DNA from: an uncultured Alphaproteobacteria bacterium
Lineage (GTDB): Bacteria; Pseudomonadota; Alphaproteobacteria; HIMB59; GCA-002718135
Length of the DNA stretch: 64,000 nucleotides
Reading direction: 5' to 3'
Assembly: GCA_902521315.1 (NCBI GenBank)
Contig: CABYRH010000007.1
Span: 1-64,000, forward strand
Shown here piece by piece: positions 43,720 to 51,384 of this stretch. The notes beneath the pieces are model-generated. The model was not told the DNA's origin. It did not search any database and was given only the letters and a program-made list of their open reading frames with translations. Numbering within the stretch: position 1 is the stretch's first letter; every line of letters begins with the position of its first letter. A program made the translations under genes and the position numbers.

Positions 43720-44879
43720 TGGATATACACGAATATCAAGCAAAAAAAATATTGTCCGATTTTGGTGTTAAAATTCCCACTGGTGGTATTGTTTATAGTC
43801 CAGAAAATGCAGAAAATAAAGCGAGAGAAATTGGTGGTTCTAAATGGGTTGTAAAAGCGCAAGTTCACTCTGGTGCTAGAGGAAAAGCGGGAGGAATTAT
43901 AATATGTAATTCTCCGTTAGAAGTTGCTGATGCAACTGATAAATTGTTGGGTAAAAAATTAATTACAAACCAAACTGGTCCAGAGGGGAAGATCATAAAC
44001 AGAATTTATATTGAAGAAGCAACTGATATCAAGCATGAATTATATTTAGGTTTAGTGTTTGATAGATCTTCAGAAAGTATAATGGTTGTAGCTTCAACAG
44101 AAGGTGGAATGAGTGTCGAAGAAATTTCAAAAGAAAAACCTGAAACAATTATACGATCTAAAATAGAAGTAGCGGTTGGTATTCAACAATTTCAAGCAAG
44201 AGAAATAGCTTTTGGTTTAGGAATTGAATCCAAATTGATCTCAAGAGCTGCAAATACAATTATCGGTTGTTATAAAGCTTTTAGTGAGCTTGATGCAACA
44301 ATGGTTGAAGTTAACCCATTAGTTGTATCACACCAAGATGAAATATTAGCATTAGATTGTAAAATGAGTTTTGATAATAATGCAATGTTTAGAAGAGACG
44401 AAATTGCAGAACTTAGAGATAAAACACAAGAAAATTCAAATGAAGTTTATGCTTCTGACAGAGGAATGAATTATGTAAGCTTAGATGGGAATATTGGTAA
44501 TATTATTAATGGTGCAGGCTTAGCAATGGCTTCTATGGATATGATAAAACTTGCTGGTGGTCAACCTGCAAATTTTTTAGATGTTGGTGGAGGTGCAACG
44601 CCTGAAAAAATAGTTAAAGCTTTTAAATTAATCTCTATGGACACAAAAGTTAAGGTAATATTAGTTAATATCTTTGCAGGAATTAACAGATGTGATTGGG
44701 TTGCAGAAGGAATTGTTCAAGCTTTATCAAAAATTGAAATTAAACATCCTTTAGTTATACGTTTAGCTGGAACTAACGTCGAAAAGGGAAATGAAATACT
44801 TAAAAAAAGCAATATTAATTACATTGAGGCATCAACTTTAGAAGATGCAGCAAATAAAGCAGTGAAGGCTCTTGGATAA
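43719..44879 (+). CDS. mtkA: malate-CoA ligase beta subunit
   Basis: ATP-grasp subunit homologous to SucC, activating malate (and perhaps succinate) to malyl-CoA. I choose malate-CoA ligase because the C-terminal stretch reads NIFAGINRCDWVAEGIVQA (near residues 314-332) as in MtkA, where SucC has GGI.RCD.IA.G, because of the RARGKAGG ATP-grasp opening near 50-57, and because the gene directly follows mcl. The N-terminus MDIHEYQAK is shared with SucC. It starts in the mcl stop and ends two bases before mtkB. A plain succinyl-CoA synthetase role is the alternative. Confidence 0.9.
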   Translation: MDIHEYQAKKILSDFGVKIPTGGIVYSPENAENKAREIGGSKWVVKAQVHSGARGKAGGIIICNSPLEVADATDKLLGKKLITNQTGPEGKIINRIYIEEATDIKHELYLGLVFDRSSESIMVVASTEGGMSVEEISKEKPETIIRSKIEVAVGIQQFQAREIAFGLGIESKLISRAANTIIGCYKAFSELDATMVEVNPLVVSHQDEILALDCKMSFDNNAMFRRDEIAELRDKTQENSNEVYASDRGMNYVSLDGNIGNIINGAGLAMASMDMIKLAGGQPANFLDVGGGATPEKIVKAFKLISMDTKVKVILVNIFAGINRCDWVAEGIVQALSKIEIKHPLVIRLAGTNVEKGNEILKKSNINYIEASTLEDAANKAVKALG

Positions 44880-44881
44880 TC

Positions 44882-45778
44882 ATGTCTATAATTATTCACA
44901 AAAATACAAAAATTTTAGTCCAAGGATTCACTGGAAAAATTGGAAGTTTTCATGCTGAAGAAATGATTAAGTATGGTTCTAACGTTGTTGGCGGTGTAAC
45001 ACCTGGCAAGGGTGGTATGACTCATTTAAATCTTCCTGTTTTTAATACTGTTAAAGAAGCTGTAGATCAAACTGGAGCATCAACATCAATTTTATTTGTC
45101 CCACCAGCCTTTGCAGCAGACTCAGCAATGGAAGCTGCTGATGCAGGTATTAAAACGTGTGTGGCTATTACTGACGGTATTCCTTCTCATGATATGGTTA
45201 AAATAAAACGATACATGAGAAGATATCCAAAAGATAAAAAAATGGGATTAGTAGGTCCGAATTGTGCAGGAATAATTAGTCCTGGTAAATCTATGTTAGG
45301 TATTATGCCTGGTCATATTTACAAAGAAGGTAAAATAGGAATAGTTAGTAGATCTGGCACTTTGGGATATGAAGCTGCACAACAACTAAAAGATCTGGAA
45401 ATTGGTGTTTCAACAAGTGTGGGTATAGGAGGCGATCCAATAAATGGAAGTTCTTTTAGAGATATAATTGAAAAGTTTGAAAATGATGATGAAACTATTG
45501 CAGTTTTAATGATAGGTGAAATAGGTGGTCCACAAGAAGTTGAAGCTGGACAATTTGCTAAAGAAAATATGAGTAAACCGGTAATTGCGTATATAGCAGG
45601 ACTAACTGCACCTAAAGGTCGTGTGATGGGTCATGCTGGCGCAATTGTTTCTGCTTATGGTGAAAGCGCAATAGAAAAAGTAGAACTTCTTAAAGAGTGT
45701 GGAGTTACAATTTCCAAAAACCCTTCTGTAATGGGTGAAACTGTTAAAAAAGTATTAGTAGAAAATAATTTGAATTAA
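44882..45778 (+). CDS. mtkB: malate-CoA ligase alpha subunit
   Basis: CoA-binding subunit homologous to SucD. The phosphohistidine is His251 in MGHAGAI; the CoA fold VQGFTGKIGSFHAEEMI lies near residues 13-29 and the GPNCAGIISPG segment near 125-135. The VGGVTPGKGGMTHLNLPVF region (37-55) is close to MtkB. It follows mtkA by two bases, completing mcl-mtkA-mtkB, which in methylotrophs regenerates glyoxylate; here it may instead run towards malate to assimilate glyoxylate from purines (inference). After the stop come 15 bases and then a 45-residue protein gene. Confidence 0.9.
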   Translation: MSIIIHKNTKILVQGFTGKIGSFHAEEMIKYGSNVVGGVTPGKGGMTHLNLPVFNTVKEAVDQTGASTSILFVPPAFAADSAMEAADAGIKTCVAITDGIPSHDMVKIKRYMRRYPKDKKMGLVGPNCAGIISPGKSMLGIMPGHIYKEGKIGIVSRSGTLGYEAAQQLKDLEIGVSTSVGIGGDPINGSSFRDIIEKFENDDETIAVLMIGEIGGPQEVEAGQFAKENMSKPVIAYIAGLTAPKGRVMGHAGAIVSAYGESAIEKVELLKECGVTISKNPSVMGETVKKVLVENNLN

Positions 45779-45793
45779 TATAATTAAAAAATA

Positions 45794-45931
45794 ATGAAAT
45801 TTTTGTATAAAAATGAATTTTGGATGTTAATATTTTCTCTAGGTGTTCTTTATTGGTTATTTAATCCATCAGTCTTAACAACCTTAGTTATGATTGTGCC
45901 ATTGTTACTGGCCGTTTCTTCCCGTAAATAA
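45794..45931 (+). CDS. very small membrane protein (45 aa), unknown
   Basis: A 45-codon frame from ATG at 45794 to TAA at 45929-45931 encodes a basic N-terminus (MKFLYKNEFW), one strongly hydrophobic helix or hairpin (about residues 11-43, broken by Asn24-Pro25) and a basic end (SSRK). It lies 15 bases after mtkB on the same strand and is the only coherent reading in this 208-base gap. No ribosome site is obvious. I do not recognise it; it is kept because of its clean membrane-protein pattern, with modest confidence. Confidence 0.4.
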   Translation: MKFLYKNEFWMLIFSLGVLYWLFNPSVLTTLVMIVPLLLAVSSRK

Positions 45932-45986
45932 AACTAAGTTTTATACTTACTGATGCATGAATGTTTATTGTATTTATAATTAAAAA

Positions 45987-46550
45987 ATGAAATTATATCT
46001 TATTAGACATGCAGAGTCAGAAGCTAATGCAGCATCAGATTTAGATAATCCAACTTATTATTATGATGCAAGAATTACTCAAAGAGGAGTTGAGCAAGCA
46101 AAAAAATTAAATAATAGAATTAAAAATCTCAAATTTGATAATTATTTTTGTTCCCCCTTAACAAGAACATTGGAAACATTCTCTATTGTTTTTCCATCTA
46201 ATAAACCTGTAATTGAACCTTTAATAAGAGAACATTTGTACCACTCATGTGATGTAGGAAGACAACCAAAAAAATTAAAAGAAGAATTTAATGATTTTGA
46301 TTTTAATAATTTAAATGATTTTTGGTGGAATAATAACAAACCTATTAATGAAAAAAAAATTATACAAGAGTCTCACAATGATATTAAAATGAGATTAAGG
46401 TCTTTTCTACTATCTATCAAAAACCTTAATTTACAAAAAATCGTATTAGTCAGTCATGGTACATTCTTAAGTCAAATAACTGAATATATGTTGGATAACT
46501 GTGAGATATACGATTGTGAGTACAATGAGGTATACGAAAAATTATTTTAA
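45987..46550 (+). CDS. histidine-phosphatase superfamily protein
   Basis: A 187-residue phosphatase of the phosphoglycerate-mutase-like fold. The catalytic RHAE motif is at residues 7-10 (His8 is the phosphorylated residue), a second arginine is in SPLTRTLET near 56-64, and the distal VSHGTFLSQ near 154-162 holds the second His. Substrate is not visible. A TATAAT at 45975-45980 lies only six bases before the ATG, so, if it is a real -10, the message would be nearly leaderless. The gene is convergent with the creatininase-family gene at 46574 across 23 bases. Confidence 0.85.
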   Translation: MKLYLIRHAESEANAASDLDNPTYYYDARITQRGVEQAKKLNNRIKNLKFDNYFCSPLTRTLETFSIVFPSNKPVIEPLIREHLYHSCDVGRQPKKLKEEFNDFDFNNLNDFWWNNNKPINEKKIIQESHNDIKMRLRSFLLSIKNLNLQKIVLVSHGTFLSQITEYMLDNCEIYDCEYNEVYEKLF

Positions 46551-46573
46551 TTTAATTCTTAATAAATAAAAAT

Positions 46574-47341
46574 CTAAAACATCTCATTTATTATCTTATC
46601 TAATTTTTGTGTTACTCTATCAATTATTTTTTTTCCTATCTGTGCATTGGATTTTCTAGGATCTCCAATAATTCCACTTTTACTTAATTCTTTAGTTACC
46701 CAAGCTTTCTTAATATTTTTTTCATAAGAAATGGTTTTAGATGAAAAATAATCGGGAGATAATCTATGTTTAGAAATTTTAGATTGCCTAACTAGGTTTG
46801 GAAATAAATATAACATAATAGATGTTTCAAATTCTCCACCGTGATAACCAAAGTCTTTTTCTTTACTTGATATAATTCCTTTAAATTGATCAAATAAAAA
46901 ATATGTGCCTTTTACTATGTTTACCTTAAATTCTGACTTCAATTCTTTAGCAATAATATCTATATGGCTAATTTGTCCACCATGACTATTTAAAAGTAAT
47001 ATATTTTTAAATTTCAATTTACATACATTTTCTAAAATTGATAAAGAGTGCGATATAAATTCCAATGAATCAATACTTATTGTTCCTTCAAAATCTGTAT
47101 GTTCAACAGCTGAACCAAAATATATTTCAGGCATAATTAAATATTTGCTTGAATTATATTTTTTATTGAATTCTAATAATATTCCTTCAAGAATTTTTTT
47201 ATCAGTATTTAATGGAAGATGTGGACCGTGTTGTTCTATTGATGAAAATGGGAAAATTAAAACTGTTTTTCTATTTATTTTTTTAATTTCATTTGTTGTT
47301 AATTCTTCCCAAAAGTTTGTTAGCATTTTTTTATTATACAT
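46574..47341 (-). CDS. creatininase-family metal amidohydrolase (cluster member)
   Basis: A 255-residue metal-dependent amidohydrolase. Metal and active residues: Glu36 and His38 in EQHGPHLPLNTD (36-47), Asp47, the NSHGGQ motif near 117-122 and a Glu in GGEFETS near 167-173. The family includes creatininase, the mycofactocin protease MftE and the archaeal deformylase ArfB, which removes formate from a GTP-derived formamidopyrimidine. Next to RibA and RibD-C homologues, an ArfB-like deformylase role is attractive but unproven. It diverges from the dehydrogenase gene with only 13 bases between starts (an ATG five codons in is an alternative), so it probably belongs to this cluster. Confidence 0.82.
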   Translation of the reverse strand: MYNKKMLTNFWEELTTNEIKKINRKTVLIFPFSSIEQHGPHLPLNTDKKILEGILLEFNKKYNSSKYLIMPEIYFGSAVEHTDFEGTISIDSLEFISHSLSILENVCKLKFKNILLLNSHGGQISHIDIIAKELKSEFKVNIVKGTYFLFDQFKGIISSKEKDFGYHGGEFETSIMLYLFPNLVRQSKISKHRLSPDYFSSKTISYEKNIKKAWVTKELSKSGIIGDPRKSNAQIGKKIIDRVTQKLDKIINEMF

Positions 47342-47354
47342 TTATAAGTAAATT

Positions 47355-48314
47355 ATGAAATCTTATTCTTTATGGATTGATAAAAAAAAACAAGCTAAAA
47401 TTTATCAAAAAAAACTTGTTTACAATAAAAATAACAAAACAGTTTTAGTTAAAACTATTTACTCAGGTATTAGCAAGGGAACTGAAAAATTAGTTTCATC
47501 TAAAAGCGTAAGTAAGGATCAATTTGAATTAATGAAAGCCCCTTTTCAAGAAGGTTCTTTTAATTTACCTATAAAGTACGGTTATATAAATGTTGGGAAT
47601 ATTATCGATGGTCCAAGGAAATATATAAATAAAAAAATATTTAGTCTTTATCCTCATCAAGATTTATATGAAATTTCTATTCAAAATTTAATTTTTTTAC
47701 CAAAAGGAAATTTGAGAAAATATGTTCTAACTGCAAATATGGAAACAGCAATTAATATCTTTTGGGACGCACAATCTAAAAGTAATAACAAAATTCTAAT
47801 TGTAGGACTTGGCTCTGTAGGATTATTAACTGCATTTGTTTTTAAAATTAATGGATATAAAAATGTTTATGTTTTTGATAATAATAAAAATAAAAGAAAA
47901 ATTGCCAACTATTTAGGATTAAATTTTATTGATATAAGAAAGATTGAGAAAATAGATGTAGCAATAAACACTACAGCTAATTATAAAGTTTTAAATTCTT
48001 TAATGGAAAAATTATCTATCGAAGGAAAAATAGTAGAAGCTAGTTGGTATGGTAAAAATAAAGGAGAAGTTGCCTTAGGTGGGTATTTTCATTCTAAAAG
48101 ATTAAAAATTATTAGCTCACAGGTATCTAAAATACCAAAATACATGAAAAATAAATATGATTTTGAGGGGAGATTAAAATTAGCAATTAAATCTTTAAAA
48201 AATTCAAAATTAGAAAAATTAATTACTAGTGAAAGTAATTTTTTTGATTTAGAAAAAGATTACTATAAAATCCTTCAAAATAAGGATACAGTAATGCATC
48301 TAGTTAAATATTAA
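47355..48314 (+). CDS. MDR-type dehydrogenase of the pterin-like cluster
   Basis: A 319-residue medium-chain dehydrogenase with a GroES-like N-terminal half and Rossmann domain LIVGLGSVGLL near residues 149-159. The YSGISKGTEKLV segment near 36-47 and the IKYGYINVGNI segment near 73-83 resemble the group containing BchC and cluster-associated zinc-binding dehydrogenases; canonical Cys/His zinc ligands are not visible, so zinc dependence is doubtful. It is the first of four rightward genes with gaps of 2 bases or overlaps, followed by the PTPS homologue. Substrate unknown; a keto or hydroxy side chain of a pterin is a guess. Confidence 0.75.
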   Translation: MKSYSLWIDKKKQAKIYQKKLVYNKNNKTVLVKTIYSGISKGTEKLVSSKSVSKDQFELMKAPFQEGSFNLPIKYGYINVGNIIDGPRKYINKKIFSLYPHQDLYEISIQNLIFLPKGNLRKYVLTANMETAINIFWDAQSKSNNKILIVGLGSVGLLTAFVFKINGYKNVYVFDNNKNKRKIANYLGLNFIDIRKIEKIDVAINTTANYKVLNSLMEKLSIEGKIVEASWYGKNKGEVALGGYFHSKRLKIISSQVSKIPKYMKNKYDFEGRLKLAIKSLKNSKLEKLITSESNFFDLEKDYYKILQNKDTVMHLVKY

Positions 48315-48316
48315 TT

Positions 48317-48715
48317 ATGTATTCGATAAAAGTAAGAGAAAATATTCTAATAGCTCATTCTTTACCTGGAGAAGTATTTGGACCAGCCCAAAATATGCAT
48401 GGAGCTACATATTTAGTAGATGCAGAATTTTTCACTGATAAACTTAACAAATACAATATAATTATGGATTTAGGAATAGTGTCCACGACACTAAAAGATA
48501 TTCTCAAAATATATAATTATCAAAATTTAGATGAGATTGATGAATTTAAGGGAAAAATTACATCTACAGAGTTTTTAGCAGAGGATATATGCAATAAGAT
48601 CTTGAATAGACTAAGAAATGAATTCTCTGAAGATTACAAATCTTTAAAAAAAATTAAAATAACCTTGCAAGAATCAAATGTTGCATGGGCATCATATGAA
48701 AAAGAGGTTATCTAA
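48317..48715 (+). CDS. atypical 6-pyruvoyltetrahydropterin synthase / QueD homologue
   Basis: A 132-residue T-fold protein of the PTPS/QueD family. Zinc ligands His14 and His28 are present, but the second His of the HxH pair is Ala30 (MHGATY), the catalytic Cys of QueD in this loop is absent, and the later Asp-His pair aligns by eye with Asn-Tyr (near residues 66-72). The Glu in TLQESN near 114-119, which binds the pterin ring, is kept. So substrate binding may remain while the chemistry differs. From memory, alphaproteobacterial relatives with the same AHSL/FGPAQ/HGATY text exist, which argues against decay. It overlaps the glycosyltransferase by 20 bases. Confidence 0.78.
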   Translation: MYSIKVRENILIAHSLPGEVFGPAQNMHGATYLVDAEFFTDKLNKYNIIMDLGIVSTTLKDILKIYNYQNLDEIDEFKGKITSTEFLAEDICNKILNRLRNEFSEDYKSLKKIKITLQESNVAWASYEKEVI

Positions 48716-49742
48716 AAATAAATCTTATATTTATTTTGTTTATCCAGGAAATATTAATGCAAAAACTGGAGGATATATTTATGAAAAAAATATCCTAGAA
48801 TATGCAAAGATAAGGGATATAAATATTAGACCAATTGCGCTAAGTGAAAACTATCCTTTTCCTACAAATAACGATATAAAATATTTTTTAAAAATTTTAG
48901 ATAAAATTGATCCTGACTCTAAAATTATTATAGATGGATTAGCTTTAGAAGGAATGTATTCCATTTTTAAAAAAATACTTACTTATAATGTTATCGCGCT
49001 AATACATCATCCTTTATATCTTGAATTTAAAGGTCAAAGGTCAAAAAAATTCTTAAGATTAGAAAAAGAAAATTTCAAAAAAATAAATAAATTTATTGTT
49101 ACATCTAAAAATACAAAAAATTTATTAATAAATGAATTTAAGGTAATAAAAAATAAAATTTCTGTGGTTGAACCTGGTATAGAAAGACTAGCAAATTATA
49201 ATTTAAAAAATAATAGTAAAATTCATTTTTTAACATGTGGAAGTATAATAAATAGAAAAAATTATCTATTTTTATTAAAAGTTTTAAAGCCTTTAGATAA
49301 TTTTATTTTAGAAATTGTTGGTGATACTACAAGAGATATAGGTTATTACAAAAAACTCAAAAAATTTATTTCTAAAAATTCAATGAACAAAAAAATAATA
49401 TTTCACGGCACTATTTCAGATACAAAATTAGCAAAATTATATTCTAAAACAGATTGTTACATTTCGGTAAGTAAATATGAAGGTTTTGGAATGTCTTTAG
49501 CAAATGCATTAATAATTAAAAAGCCAATTATAACCTTTTTTACAAATACTATCTTAAATACACTAGGAAAAAAGGGTGTTATTTATTTCAAAAAATTTGA
49601 AGTAAATGATCTTAGAAATATAATTATTAAAAATATATTAAATAAAAAAAATTTTAATAAACTAAATATTGATATTCAAAAAAATAAAAGGTATCTTCTT
49701 ACTCCCCTAGAGTCAGCTAAGAAATTTGTTAAATTAATTTAA
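48696..49742 (+). CDS. GT4-type glycosyltransferase of the pterin-like cluster
   Basis: A 348-residue GT-B glycosyltransferase. The acceptor domain opens with YFVYPGNINAKTGGYIYEKN near residues 13-32, and the nucleotide-sugar domain has the VEPGIERL joint near 151-158 and the donor motif SKYEGFGMSLANAL near 254-267 (E-x-F-G type). I prefer the ATG at 48696 over one 18 bases upstream; both overlap the PTPS gene. It is not next to other polysaccharide genes, so a small-molecule acceptor made by this cluster fits better than a lipid or wall target (inference). One base separates it from the methyltransferase. Confidence 0.8.
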   Translation: MKKRLSKNKSYIYFVYPGNINAKTGGYIYEKNILEYAKIRDINIRPIALSENYPFPTNNDIKYFLKILDKIDPDSKIIIDGLALEGMYSIFKKILTYNVIALIHHPLYLEFKGQRSKKFLRLEKENFKKINKFIVTSKNTKNLLINEFKVIKNKISVVEPGIERLANYNLKNNSKIHFLTCGSIINRKNYLFLLKVLKPLDNFILEIVGDTTRDIGYYKKLKKFISKNSMNKKIIFHGTISDTKLAKLYSKTDCYISVSKYEGFGMSLANALIIKKPIITFFTNTILNTLGKKGVIYFKKFEVNDLRNIIIKNILNKKNFNKLNIDIQKNKRYLLTPLESAKKFVKLI

Positions 49743-49743
49743 T

Positions 49744-50532
49744 ATGCATGAATTTCAAAATAAATGGTTAAATCTTAGAGAAAATGTCGATAGAAATTCA
49801 AGAAACAAAAGAATACTATATTTAATTAATAAATTTTTTAAAAATAAAAAAAATATTAGAATTGTTGACTTAGGCTCAGGTGCTGGATCTAATTATAGAT
49901 TTCTTAAGTCACGACTATTAAATAATCAATATTGGTCTTTTGTAGACATATCACATCAATCAACAAATTATTTTAAAAAAAATATAAAATTATCGTCTAA
50001 AATAAAAAAAACTAATTTTAAAATTGTTGATGTAATTAATAATTTAGAAAAAATAAATTTTAATAATTATAATTTAGTTACTGGATCTGCTTTTTTAGAT
50101 ATTCTTCCAAAAACATGGTTTAAAAATTTTTATAAATTAAATGTTGATACAGAAATAGTCTACTTTGCCTTAAATTATAACGGTAATTTTAAATTTTTTC
50201 CAAAGCACAAGGATAATAAAAGAATTCTTAATATTTTTAATAAAGATCAAAAATCTGACAAAGGAATAGGGGAATTGGCCGTTGGACCAGATTGCACTGA
50301 ATTAATAAATAAAGTATTTAAAAGAACTCACAAAACATATGTTTTTGATTCTACATGGGATGTTAGTCAAAATTATGAATTTCAAATTTATTTTTTAAAT
50401 TTTTGTAGAGAAATTATTAAAAAAAATAAACTTAACTTTGATGATTGGTTAAAATTTCGTTTAAAAAGTATTAAAGAAAAAAATTCTAGATTTATTTTAA
50501 ATAATACAGATTTTTTAGCTATTAAGAAATAA
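49744..50532 (+). CDS. class I SAM-dependent methyltransferase of the pterin-like cluster
   Basis: A 262-residue methyltransferase. Motif I is IVDLGSGAGSN at 40-50, followed by VDIS near 70-73, and motif IV-like text is LVTGSAFLDILP near 110-121. The N-terminal FQNKWLNLRENVDRNSRN (residues 4-21) is a typical lead for the small-molecule group that often follows the glycosyltransferase in such clusters. The acceptor (N, O or C) is not visible. It ends 18 bases inside the convergent RibD-C gene. Confidence 0.78.
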   Translation: MHEFQNKWLNLRENVDRNSRNKRILYLINKFFKNKKNIRIVDLGSGAGSNYRFLKSRLLNNQYWSFVDISHQSTNYFKKNIKLSSKIKKTNFKIVDVINNLEKINFNNYNLVTGSAFLDILPKTWFKNFYKLNVDTEIVYFALNYNGNFKFFPKHKDNKRILNIFNKDQKSDKGIGELAVGPDCTELINKVFKRTHKTYVFDSTWDVSQNYEFQIYFLNFCREIIKKNKLNFDDWLKFRLKSIKEKNSRFILNNTDFLAIKK

Positions 50533-51348
50533 ATTAACAATAATTTCATTTTCTAATTCATTAAAATTATGTTTGGGTCTAATAGCTTTATTGAGATTTG
50601 AAATTTCTTTTAAATTTAATGAATTAATTCCAGAGCCTATTAATATTGGGGCAATCATAAATTGAAGAATATCAATATATTTATTATTTATTAATTCTGA
50701 AATAGTTTTTGATCCTCCCTCTACTAAAATTTTTTTGTATTTAAGTTTTTTTATTTGCATAATAAAGTTTTTCGTAAAATTTTTTTCTTTTAATCTTATT
50801 ATTGTTGAATTATTCAATCTAATATTTTTATTACTTTTTGTAAAAATTATATTTTCATTACCGTCATTAAATATTTTATATTTGTTATTTAGCGAAAGAC
50901 TGCCATCGATAATAATTCTTTTTGGATTTGTGCCCTTTATTTTTCTTGTTGTTAATAGAGGATCGTCTTTTTTAATGGTATTTGAGCCTACAATAATTGC
51001 ATCACTGATACTTCGTAAACAATGTAGATAAATAATACTCTTGGGATTATTTATGTAATGTGAATTACCATTATTTAATGCAATTCTACCATCAATACTT
51101 TGTCCTATTTGAGCTATAACTAATTTTTTGTTTTTTCTTAATATTGGGAGAAGGATATTTAAGATTGATTGATAAAATTTACTTATATTAACTTTAGATT
51201 CCAGATTATTATTTTTTATGTAAAAATTACTTTTTCTTTTTGATGACAAAGAAATACTATTTTTTTTAACCAATAAATATAAATCACTATTCTTTTTAGA
51301 ATTTTTTATAAAATCTAGTAAAATTCCTATATTTTTAGATGTAATCAT
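50515..51348 (-). CDS. RibD C-terminal-type pyrimidine reductase without deaminase domain
   Basis: A 277-residue protein whose last about 200 residues are the RibD_C/DHFR-like reductase, with AQIGQSIDGRIAL near 79-91, the LRSISDAIIVGSNTIKKDDP segment near 110-129 and the NADPH loop VEGGSKTISEL near 209-219. RibD_C reduces the ribose side chain of the GTP-derived diaminopyrimidine. The usual N-terminal cytidine-deaminase domain is missing; residues 1-75 are an unrecognised lysine- and serine-rich lead. Its start codon lies directly against the ribA gene region on the opposite strand. Either a stand-alone riboflavin reductase or a paralogue dedicated to this cluster. Confidence 0.82.
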   Translation of the reverse strand: MITSKNIGILLDFIKNSKKNSDLYLLVKKNSISLSSKRKSNFYIKNNNLESKVNISKFYQSILNILLPILRKNKKLVIAQIGQSIDGRIALNNGNSHYINNPKSIIYLHCLRSISDAIIVGSNTIKKDDPLLTTRKIKGTNPKRIIIDGSLSLNNKYKIFNDGNENIIFTKSNKNIRLNNSTIIRLKEKNFTKNFIMQIKKLKYKKILVEGGSKTISELINNKYIDILQFMIAPILIGSGINSLNLKEISNLNKAIRPKHNFNELENEIIVNLFLNS

Positions 51349-51384
51349 TTGTTTTTATTTCAATTATATCTATATAAAGTTTTC

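Noticed and set aside
43719-45778. sucC-sucD succinyl-CoA synthetase of the TCA cycle
   Set aside because: The AGINRCDWVAEG text and the direct fusion of the operon to malyl-CoA lyase fit malate-CoA ligase better; dual activity remains possible.
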